A stretch of DNA of 6,239 nucleotides from Acidimicrobiales bacterium. Its GTDB lineage: Bacteria > Actinomycetota > Acidimicrobiia > Acidimicrobiales > Bog-793. Below the pieces are notes generated by a model. The model was not told the origin of the DNA. It saw only the letters and a list, made by a program, of their open reading frames with translations, and did not search any database. Below, one piece after another: positions 1 to 4,834 of this stretch. The stretch spans positions 1 to 6,239 of the forward strand of contig JASHRK010000238.1 in assembly GCA_030037405.1 (NCBI GenBank), written 5' to 3'. Each line of letters begins with the position of its first letter. Positions within the stretch are counted from its first letter, which is position 1. The position numbers were made by a program, and so were the translations under genes.

Positions 1-1304
1 GCGCGCAGCGGGACGTCGGGGAGCTCGTGGTACGGGCGACGCTCTTGAGAGGCGCGCACGGCCGTCGCCACCTGCTCTGCCTCTGCGAAGGAGCGGCCGA
101 GGCGGTCGAGCGAGGTGGCCGTCGTGCCCACTGCGACGACGACGGGGCCGACGCCTTCGAACCGACGATGAATCTGCCCGGCGAGCTGCTCCAGCACCGA
201 CGCCCGGTCAGCCACCTTCTCGACAGGCAGCAGCAGACCAACGCTCCCGTCGCGGAGGGTCCCGACGACGGCTGGGACGCCTGCAGCACGAGCGGACGCC
301 GCAGCCTCGGCGGTGCCCCAGCCTTCGGGTCGTCCAGAGGACCGTGCAGGGGCGGGCGGCAGCTGGACGACGACGGCGAGCAACACGCGCCGGGCGGTGG
401 GCACTCCAAGTGCCGCCGTGCGGGCATGCATCGCCCGGAGCGATTCGTACCTGTGGTCGATGATGTCGGTAAGGACGCTGCGATGCGCTTGCCGTTCGGA
501 GCTCTCCCGGTTCTCTTCGAGGAGGAGGCTCAGGGTCACCGCCACGGCCGCTCTTTCGAGCACCATGAGCTGGTCTACCTCGACCTCGCTCGAGGAGAGG
601 AGGACGAGACGTCCGAAGTGCTCGCCACGGGCTTCCACCGAAGTGACGGCCCAGCCCTCCGGCCCGCAGATCGCCGTCCGCTCGTCCGTGCGGGCTCGCC
701 GCGAACGGGGCTCCCAGTTGTGCAGGAGGTCCTCGACGGACTCGGAAAGCGGCTCGTAGGCGAGCACACGATGCATCAGGTCCTCCATCACCACCGGAGC
801 CCGTGTCATGCGCGCAGCCTGCCGCACGATCTCTGTCGTGTCGGCTCCGTCGACGCACAGGCTGGTGAACACCGCGTGGGCCTGCTCCGAACGCCTGAGG
901 GCGGTGACCTGGTTCTCGACGATCCGGGAGTGGATCGCCTCGGTCACCCTCACGAACTTGACCTCCTGTCTGAGCGCGACGAGGGGAAGGCCATGGCGGG
1001 CGCACGCCCGCACCATCGCCACGGGCACCTCAGAGAAACGGCGCCCGAGCTCTACGACGATCCCGCTTGCCGCCGCCCGGGAGAGAGAGGAGACGTAGCG
1101 CCGCAAGCCCTCGTCGTCGGAGGGTAGGGCGATCCCCGTCGTGAGGACGAGCTCACGACCTTGCAGCAGCCCGGCGATGTCCTCGAGCTCGCTCACATGG
1201 GCCCACCGGATCTCCTTCTCGAGCTCGTCCTCGGCGGCGAGGACGACGGGGGAGCCGGCCTGCAGCACCGGCATCCTGAGAACTTCGGCGACTGTGGGGA
1301 GCAC
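1..1304 (-). CDS. PucR/CdaR-family transcriptional regulator, 3'-truncated by window edge
   Basis: This is a probable cytoplasmic DNA-binding regulator of the PucR type, a family that often controls purine, amine or other nitrogen/carbon catabolic genes. I translated 434 codons on the minus strand with no stop; the frame runs off the left edge. Residues about 4-125 look like the N-terminal PucR ligand-sensing domain, with the hallmark WAHVSEL (34-40) followed by LQGRELVLTTG (47-57). Residues about 297-420 look like the GGDEF-like domain of this family, with VAVGTTATSLDRLGRSFAEA (390-409). The C-terminal PucR-type helix-turn-helix expected after this is outside the window. The GTG start at 1304 is chosen because it gives LPTVAEVL at residues 2-9, as in relatives; the Shine-Dalgarno match is weak (GAGG about 13 nt upstream), and an in-frame TTG lies further upstream. 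It diverges from the small gene at 1614. The family is clear; the effector and targets are unknown. Confidence 0.87.
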   Translation of the reverse strand, partial: MLPTVAEVLRMPVLQAGSPVVLAAEDELEKEIRWAHVSELEDIAGLLQGRELVLTTGIALPSDDEGLRRYVSSLSRAAASGIVVELGRRFSEVPVAMVRACARHGLPLVALRQEVKFVRVTEAIHSRIVENQVTALRRSEQAHAVFTSLCVDGADTTEIVRQAARMTRAPVVMEDLMHRVLAYEPLSESVEDLLHNWEPRSRRARTDERTAICGPEGWAVTSVEARGEHFGRLVLLSSSEVEVDQLMVLERAAVAVTLSLLLEENRESSERQAHRSVLTDIIDHRYESLRAMHARTAALGVPTARRVLLAVVVQLPPAPARSSGRPEGWGTAEAAASARAAGVPAVVGTLRDGSVGLLLPVEKVADRASVLEQLAGQIHRRFEGVGPVVVAVGTTATSLDRLGRSFAEAEQVATAVRASQERRPYHELPDVPLR

Positions 1305-1328
1305 CTTTGCGATGGATCCTCGATGGTG

Positions 1329-1355
1329 GGAGGGCGGCAAACTCGGAGGGCGGCA
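1329..1355. repeat. Pair of 11-bp direct repeats near the PucR-type gene start
   Basis: GGAGGGCGGCA occurs identically at 1329-1339 and 1345-1355, a 16-bp repeat period. The first copy is 25 bp from the regulator's proposed start codon. It could be a binding site for a dimeric regulator or simple G-rich low-complexity sequence; the sequence alone does not decide. Confidence 0.45.
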
Positions 1356-1360
1356 GCGGG

Positions 1361-1448
1361 GCAGCTACCCTGGTCGATCGGGCCGGCTACCGGGCCGACA
1401 GGGCCAGCTACCTACCCGGCCGATCGGGCCAGCTACCCGCGGGTCGGA
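1361..1448. repeat. Four tandem copies of a 21-25-bp direct repeat
   Basis: Four consecutive imperfect units start at 1361, 1382, 1403 and 1428. Each opens with a form of GCCAGCTACC (GC-AGCTACC in the first, GCCGGCTACC in the second) and closes with a form of GGCCGATCGG (GGTCGATCGG, GGCCGACAGG, GGCCGATCGG, and a degenerate GGGTCGGA in the fourth). Unit 3 carries four extra bases in the middle. The closing half contains the 8-bp palindrome CCGATCGG in its cleanest copy. The array lies between the regulator start and the inverted repeat at 1454. Its function is unknown; possibilities are clustered protein-binding sites, a dispersed genomic repeat family, or replication-slippage DNA. Confidence 0.75.
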
Positions 1449-1453
1449 CTAAG

Positions 1454-1481
1454 TGTCAACTATTGGAGATGCTAGTTGACA
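1454..1481. promoter_or_regulatory. Perfect 9-bp inverted repeat, candidate operator
   Basis: TGTCAACTA (1454-1462), a 10-bp spacer (1463-1472) and TAGTTGACA (1473-1481) form a perfect inverted repeat of 28 bp overall. The arm centres are 19 bp apart, close to two helical turns, which suits a dimeric regulator. Each arm ends in TTGACA, reading outward on both strands, so the site would also overlay -35-like hexamers of divergent promoters; I found no good -10 at the right distance for either. The site lies 150 bp from the regulator start and 133 bp from the small gene start. It is a likely regulator binding site; the protein is unknown, and autoregulation by the adjacent PucR-type protein is one possibility. 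Confidence 0.62.
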
Positions 1482-1490
1482 TATTGCCTC

Positions 1491-1519
1491 TTGGCCGGCA
1501 GCCGGAGCGACTCGATAAT
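1491..1519 (+). promoter_or_regulatory. Possible plus-strand promoter for the small gene
   Basis: TTGGCC (1491-1496) and GATAAT (1514-1519) are separated by 17 bp. The -10-like box is good (5 of 6 to TATAAT) and lies in one of the few AT-rich spots of the gap; the -35-like box matches only TTG. Transcription would begin near 1526 and give a leader of about 90 nt before the ATG at 1614. The inverted repeat at 1454-1481 lies just upstream, where an activator or repressor could act. This is a reading by eye and is tentative. Confidence 0.3.
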
Positions 1520-1568
1520 GATGGTGAAGCTGTTTGGGGGAAGGTCGTCCGTGGCGAGCGAAGGAATC

Positions 1569-1585
1569 GTCCCCGCGGAGGGGAC
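1569..1585 (+). promoter_or_regulatory. Small GC-rich leader hairpin upstream of the small gene
   Basis: GTCCCC (1569-1574), a 5-nt loop and GGGGAC (1580-1585) form a perfect 6-bp stem. It ends 15 nt before the ribosome binding site of the gene at 1614. It could influence mRNA stability or translation. In DNA this GC-rich a 6-bp stem may also arise by chance. Confidence 0.3.
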
Positions 1586-1613
1586 CTCGGAGACCTCTAG
1601 GGAGGAACTCATC

Positions 1614-1886
1614 ATGACCGTCATGTATGCGCGGCCGGCGGAGACGGTGATCGCACCGGAGACCGGGCCCGGCGTCGAGCCCGACCCGATCGGGGAGCTC
1701 ATGAGCTGTGTCTGCGAGGCAGCCGGTGCTCTCAGAGACGCCGTCGAGACGGCAGAGGACGAGATCCGGATGGAACTGCAGTTCCAGTTCGCACCCGAGC
1801 AGCTGCAAAGGCTCCAAAAGTCACTGCAGCAGGTCGCTCAGGTGGCGCGCATCTACTCGGCGGCAGCCTCCGTCGCCAAGCCCTGA
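1614..1886 (+). CDS. Small protein of unknown function (90 aa)
   Basis: I do not recognise this protein. The ATG at 1614 is preceded by GGGAGGA (1600-1606), with GGAGG at 1601-1605 ideally spaced (8 nt) from the start. In-frame starts further up (ATG at 1518 and 1521, TTG at 1476) lack such a site, and the TTG falls inside the palindrome. Codons end mostly in G or C, as in the neighbouring genes. Residues 1-25 are Pro/Glu/Thr-rich and probably disordered. Residues about 26-90 look alpha-helical, with an acidic stretch (EDE at 48-50), a Gln-rich amphipathic stretch (QFQFAPEQLQRLQKSLQQVAQ, about 56-76) and an Ala-rich end. There is a CxC pair at C32 and C34. I see no signal peptide or membrane segment. 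The predicted helices suggest a small helical or coiled-coil partner protein. It is divergent from the PucR-type regulator and convergent with amt. I infer it is real from the start signal and codon use, not from homology. Confidence 0.68.
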   Translation: MTVMYARPAETVIAPETGPGVEPDPIGELMSCVCEAAGALRDAVETAEDEIRMELQFQFAPEQLQRLQKSLQQVAQVARIYSAAASVAKP

Positions 1887-1894
1887 CGAAGGCG

Positions 1895-1950
1895 GCCCGC
1901 TTGGGGCCGCGTCGGGCGCCCGCTTGGGCTGCGTCGGGTGCCCGCTTGGG
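1895..1950. repeat. Tandem 22-23-bp repeat, 2.5 copies, between convergent genes
   Basis: Units begin at 1895, 1918 and 1940, each opening with GCCCGCTTGGG and followed in the first two by a form of CCGCGTCGGG; the third is cut short. Copies 2 and 3 each contain GCCC-GCTT-GGGC, a small hairpin, and copy 1 has nearly the same. The repeats fill most of the 79-bp gap between the convergent stop codons at 1886 and 1966. Confidence 0.7.
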
Positions 1951-1957
1951 CCCGAGG
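1936..1957. terminator. Possible bidirectional hairpin terminator
   Basis: The last repeat copy forms GCCC-GCTT-GGGC, which can lengthen with flanking GG/CC pairs around a bulged T. It sits between the stops of two convergent genes, where a shared terminator would be expected. There is no U-tract on either strand, so this would be an unconventional GC-rich terminator. The evidence is position plus folding by eye. Confidence 0.3.
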
Positions 1958-1965
1958 AAGGCCCC

Positions 1966-3186
1966 TCAGGCGAGGATGTAGGCCTCCTCCTCCTCGAGCT
2001 CGGTGTCGAGGCCGGCCAGCTCCACGTCGTCCGGCACCCGGATACGCTCGAAACGGTTGAGCACCTTCAGAATGAGGAACGTGACTACGAAGCAGTAGGC
2101 CGCCACGAGGAAGGCGGCCGCCACCTGCTTGCCGAAGAAGGCGGCGCCCCCGGCGAAGAGGCCGTTGTGCCCGGCGGCGTTGACGGCGAGCTCGGCGAAG
2201 GCACCAAGGAGAATCGTGCCAAGGAGGCCGCCGACACCGTGGGCCGCCCAGACGTCGAGGGCGTCGTCCCACTTCATGTGCGTCTTGAAGGCGACAGCCG
2301 CGTAGCAGACGCACCCGGCGAGAAAGCCGATGACGAACGATGCCCAGGTGGGAACGTAGCCGGCGCAGGGCGTGATGCAAGCGAGGCCGGCGACGGCTCC
2401 GGTGAAGCTGCCGACGGCGCTCGGCTTGCTGGTACGGACCCAGCTGATCGCCATCCAGGTGCACATGGCGACGGAGGCGGCGATGTCGGTGTTGACGAAG
2501 GCGTGGGCGGCGACGCCATCTGCCGCCAGGGCCGAGCCGGCGTTGAAGCCGAACCAGCCGAACCAGAGAAGAGCGGTGCCCAGGGCGACGAAGGCCACGT
2601 TGTGCGGAAGCGTCCGCTCGCCTGGGGCGAATTTGCGCGCTCCGACGACCCAGACGGACGCGAGGGCTGCGAAGCCGGCACTCGTGTGCACGACCATCCC
2701 GCCGGCGAAGTCGAGGACGCCCCACTTGGCGAGGAAGCCGCCACCCCAGATCCAGTGCACGAGCGGGACGTAGACGAGGATGCTCCAGGCGACGAGGAAC
2801 TTGAGGTAGGACTTGAAGTGCACGCGGTCGGCGAAGGCGCCGGTGATGAGCGCCGGGGTGATGATGGCGAACATCTCCTGGAAGACGAAGTGGGCGAGCG
2901 CCGGGATGTGCGGGGCCCACTTGTTCGGATGGACGCCGACTCCCTTGAGGAACACCCAGTTGAAGTTGCCGATGACGCCGCCCGCTCCGCCCGAGAAGGC
3001 GAGCGAGTAGCCGATGGCCACCCAGATGACGGTTACGACGCCCATCGAGATGAAGCTCTGCAGCATGATGGCGAGGAAGTTCTTGCGACGGACGAGCCCG
3101 CCGTAGAAGAACGCCAGCCCGGGGGTCATGATCATCACGAGTGCCGCACTGATGAGGACGAACGCCGTATCTCCGGTGTTGATCAC
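1966..3186 (-). CDS. amt: Ammonium transporter, Amt/Mep/Rh family
   Basis: A cytoplasmic-membrane channel-like transporter that takes up ammonium, normally as a trimer. The protein is 406 aa with about eleven hydrophobic segments and no cleavable signal. The landmark residues of E. coli AmtB are present almost in register: gate phenylalanines F106 and F214, recruitment-site W147 and S218, D159 in LDFAGGMVVHTSAG, and the pore twin histidines H167 and H316 (AAHGVGG). The GTG start at 3186 is chosen because AAGGAGG lies 7 nt upstream; an in-frame start further up would add 14 unlikely residues. The cytoplasmic C-terminus (about 376-406) should contact a PII protein. It keeps GLD and EAY, but the usual HGE between them is replaced by an acidic run (LEEEEAY, 397-403). 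No PII gene is adjacent in the window. Family assignment is secure; transport rather than sensing is inferred. Confidence 0.96.
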   Translation of the reverse strand: MINTGDTAFVLISAALVMIMTPGLAFFYGGLVRRKNFLAIMLQSFISMGVVTVIWVAIGYSLAFSGGAGGVIGNFNWVFLKGVGVHPNKWAPHIPALAHFVFQEMFAIITPALITGAFADRVHFKSYLKFLVAWSILVYVPLVHWIWGGGFLAKWGVLDFAGGMVVHTSAGFAALASVWVVGARKFAPGERTLPHNVAFVALGTALLWFGWFGFNAGSALAADGVAAHAFVNTDIAASVAMCTWMAISWVRTSKPSAVGSFTGAVAGLACITPCAGYVPTWASFVIGFLAGCVCYAAVAFKTHMKWDDALDVWAAHGVGGLLGTILLGAFAELAVNAAGHNGLFAGGAAFFGKQVAAAFLVAAYCFVVTFLILKVLNRFERIRVPDDVELAGLDTELEEEEAYILA

Positions 3187-3193
3187 CGTCACC

Positions 3194-3200
3194 CCTCCTT
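3194..3200 (-). promoter_or_regulatory. Ribosome binding site of amt
   Basis: On the minus strand AAGGAGG (3200 down to 3194) is a complete Shine-Dalgarno match, 7 nt before the GTG at 3186. It decides the start: a GTG six bases upstream would sit only 1 nt from the site. Confidence 0.8.
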
Positions 3201-3249
3201 GGACGTGCGTAGGACCCGAGGTCGCCAACGAGCGTACGCCTGCTCTCCG

Positions 3250-3265
3250 GTAACGGCGAGGACAG
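3250..3265 (+). promoter_or_regulatory. Possible GlnR-like half box upstream of amt
   Basis: GTAAC (3250-3254), 6 bp, then GACAG (3261-3265) resembles the actinobacterial GlnR box pattern gTnAC-N6-GaAAC, with the first half matching and the second half partial. It lies 64-79 bp upstream of the amt start, a sensible place for nitrogen control. A single short match in a 155-bp gap is weak evidence, and the presence of GlnR in this organism is unknown. Confidence 0.2.
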
Positions 3266-3318
3266 AGCCGTGCGGCGACGGCCCTTGTTCGATCGACTCG
3301 CCAACCGTCCGGTGCCTT

Positions 3319-3334
3319 GCCGGCCTTCGCCGGC
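3319..3334 (-). terminator. Perfect GC hairpin, probable end of the dehydrogenase operon
   Basis: GCCGGC-CTTC-GCCGGC (3319-3334) forms a perfect 6-bp all-GC stem with a 4-nt loop. On the minus strand it begins 7 nt after the TAG at 3342-3344, the last stop of the operon, and lies upstream of amt. It lacks a U-tract, as many high-GC actinobacterial terminators do. Confidence 0.5.
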
Positions 3335-3341
3335 TGGGAAG

Positions 3342-3956
3342 CTACAGCACCTCGGTGCCAGTATCCGCGTAGAAGCCGGCCATAACCACCTGGACGGGGG
3401 CTTGCGTGTCGTCCTCCAGCTCACATACCAGATCCGCAAAGCCTCCGTACGAAGCTGCGCTCCAGATGGCAAGCCCTCGGGGTCCGGGTCCAAGCTTTCC
3501 CATACGATCACAGAGCAGATGGAGGGTCAGGCTGTCGTGTCGTCCACGGCGGTCCTCGTAGAAGGCGCGAACCGTGCCGCGCGAGGCGCCCGCCTGGAAG
3601 TCGAAGTACTCGGCGTAGTAGGGACCCCCGCTGCCTGACGCGGGCGTGGCGAGCTCTAAGTAGCAGCCTGCGTCGACGATCGGGCTGACGGCTCGCGTCT
3701 GTGCTTCCAGGTCGGCCACGGCCCCGGAACGAAAGATCTCTTCCCACTGCGAGAAGCGTTCGAGCGATCCGCTGGGCGTGTGATAGACGGCTAGATACTC
3801 TGGGTGAGGGCCGATCCGCCACGTACGACCCAGGTTCAGGATCATCTGATCCTCGTTGAATCTCTCGCTCCAACCGTCTTTCCGCCGCGCGACGAGCTGA
3901 TGGAAAATCTCTAGATCAATGCCAGGCCGTCTGATTCGGAACTCGACGTAGATCAT
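3342..3956 (-). CDS. Unknown protein, possibly duplicated dimeric alpha/beta-barrel (NIPSNAP-like)
   Basis: A 204-aa soluble protein without signal peptide or membrane helix. I cannot name its reaction. Residues 1-90 and 98-204 look like two related halves. Each starts with a short strand (MIYVEFRIRRPG; CYLELATP), continues through a helix-and-strand region and ends with an aromatic- and Gly/Ser-containing strand followed by an amphipathic helix (YLAVYHTPSGSLERFSQWEE at 54-73; LAIWSAASYGGFADLVCELE at 162-181). This layout is typical of ferredoxin-like alpha/beta-barrel families such as NIPSNAP or EthD, which often appear as accessory proteins in catabolic operons; the link is inferred from pattern only. 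The ATG at 3956 lies 18 nt after the upstream dehydrogenase stop, with a poor G-rich site (GGCGGGGCG) before it. It is the last gene of the operon, followed by a hairpin. The reading frame is convincing; the fold is tentative. Confidence 0.75.
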   Translation of the reverse strand: MIYVEFRIRRPGIDLEIFHQLVARRKDGWSERFNEDQMILNLGRTWRIGPHPEYLAVYHTPSGSLERFSQWEEIFRSGAVADLEAQTRAVSPIVDAGCYLELATPASGSGGPYYAEYFDFQAGASRGTVRAFYEDRRGRHDSLTLHLLCDRMGKLGPGPRGLAIWSAASYGGFADLVCELEDDTQAPVQVVMAGFYADTGTEVL

Positions 3957-3974
3957 CAGATCGCCCCGCCAGCC

Positions 3975-4829
3975 TCAAAGGGCGACCGGACGTCCGAGAG
4001 TGGCGGAGACGTCTGGCCGACCGATGACGAGACCGTCGGCACTCTCGACGGCAGCCCAGTTCGAGAACCGATAGCCGGCGGTCAGGCCGCCATCGCAGAC
4101 GACAAGCGCGCCTGTCACGTAGCTCGCGTCGTCCGACGCGAGAAAGGCATGTACTGCGGCAACTTCCTCTGGAAGAGCGGCACGATCGAGAGGAATTCGC
4201 GAGCGATGCTTCGACCACTGCGCGCCGTCGTCGCGAACCGGCTGGGTCGCACGGGTCGCGACCCAGCCCGGAGCAACGGCATTCACCCGGATGCCGACCG
4301 GAGCCAGATCAACAGCGAGTGATCGAACCATGGCAGCCACCGCTCCCTTGGAAGCGTTGTATGTCACGTTGAACTCCTCACCCATGTAGCTCGCGGTCGA
4401 CGCCGTCATCACTATCGCCCCGCTTCGCTTCGGCTCCATCACCCGAACAGCTGCTTGAGTCATGAGAAAGGTGCCTCGTACGTTCACAGCCAGAGTGCGG
4501 TCGAGATGATCGACCGAACTGTCGATGAACTCCTCGTAATAGGAAAAGCCAGCATTGTTGATCAGCACGTTGACGGACCCGAATCGCTCGATAGCGCGGC
4601 CAACCGCCTCGTCAGCAGTCGTCGGGACAGCAATATCCGCGGCAAGCCCTTCGACAGGCACTCCCTTCTTCGCTAGCTCGTCCACAGTTCCGCGGAGATC
4701 CGACTCGTCCGATGGAGCTGCCACGAGGACCAACGAGGCTCCTTCGCTCCCCAGGCGCTCGGCAACGGCGCGCCCGATGCCGCTGCTTGCTCCGGAGACA
4801 ATTGCGACCTTGCCCTCGAACCGAGTCAT
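3975..4829 (-). CDS. Short-chain dehydrogenase/reductase (SDR family)
   Basis: A cytoplasmic NAD(P)-dependent oxidoreductase of the classical SDR type, 284 aa. The cofactor motif is SGASSGIG (12-19), followed by D65, NNAG (91-94) and the catalytic set N116, S144, Y157 and K161 (YNASK). The PG motif after strand six (PGWVATRAT, 187-195) and the closing CDGG (245-248) are also present. Classical relatives usually end shortly after that point; here about 34 residues follow (to GRPVAL), an unusual C-terminal extension. No acidic residue ends the second strand (LVLVAAPS, 33-40), so coenzyme preference is unclear. The ATG at 4829 is preceded by AAAGGA at 8 nt and lies 5 nt after the upstream stop; a longer frame extending upstream into the previous gene is not credible. 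It lies between the zinc-type dehydrogenase and the unknown 204-aa gene, so it probably acts on the same pathway. Substrate unknown. Confidence 0.94.
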   Translation of the reverse strand: MTRFEGKVAIVSGASSGIGRAVAERLGSEGASLVLVAAPSDESDLRGTVDELAKKGVPVEGLAADIAVPTTADEAVGRAIERFGSVNVLINNAGFSYYEEFIDSSVDHLDRTLAVNVRGTFLMTQAAVRVMEPKRSGAIVMTASTASYMGEEFNVTYNASKGAVAAMVRSLAVDLAPVGIRVNAVAPGWVATRATQPVRDDGAQWSKHRSRIPLDRAALPEEVAAVHAFLASDDASYVTGALVVCDGGLTAGYRFSNWAAVESADGLVIGRPDVSATLGRPVAL

Positions 4830-4834
4830 TTCCC

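Larger units (their letters stand above)
1305..1613. promoter_or_regulatory. Divergent intergenic region rich in repeats
   Basis: This gap of 309 bp separates the start of the PucR-type regulator (minus) from the start of the small unknown gene (plus), so it must hold both promoters. It contains, in order, an 11-bp direct repeat, four copies of a 21-25-bp repeat, a perfect inverted repeat, a possible plus-strand promoter and a small leader hairpin, each listed separately. The few AT-rich bases lie around 1449-1525, where promoter elements would be expected. I see no tRNA or recognisable riboswitch here. Confidence 0.6.

Noticed and set aside
27..1127. Plus-strand open frame of 366 codons opposite the PucR-type gene
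   Set aside because: It is antisense to a gene with clear PucR and GGDEF-like motifs; its His/Arg/Gly-rich composition is typical of a shadow frame in high-GC DNA.
1361..1448. CRISPR array
   Set aside because: The units abut with essentially no unique spacers, differ from each other, and no cas genes are present.
1339..1475. Collagen-like or Gly-Pro-rich repeat protein encoded by the 21-bp units
   Set aside because: A 21-bp period gives periodic peptides in every frame; no start signal or longer coding context supports a gene.
1476..1613. 46-residue N-terminal extension of the small protein from TTG at 1476
   Set aside because: That TTG lies inside the palindrome and has no ribosome binding site; the site at 1600-1606 clearly serves the ATG at 1614.
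3187..3341. Small gene or RNA between amt and the dehydrogenase operon
   Set aside because: I saw no open frame with a start signal and no structure beyond the terminator-like hairpin and the weak GlnR-like box.
1708..3372. Plus-strand open frame of 554 codons across amt
   Set aside because: It is antisense to the well-supported Amt gene, very Asp/Glu/Gly-rich without domain motifs, and starts inside the 90-aa gene.
1853..3511. Minus-strand open frame of 552 codons overlapping amt in another frame
   Set aside because: It is Arg-rich, has no family motif, and overlaps amt, whose frame carries all Amt landmark residues.
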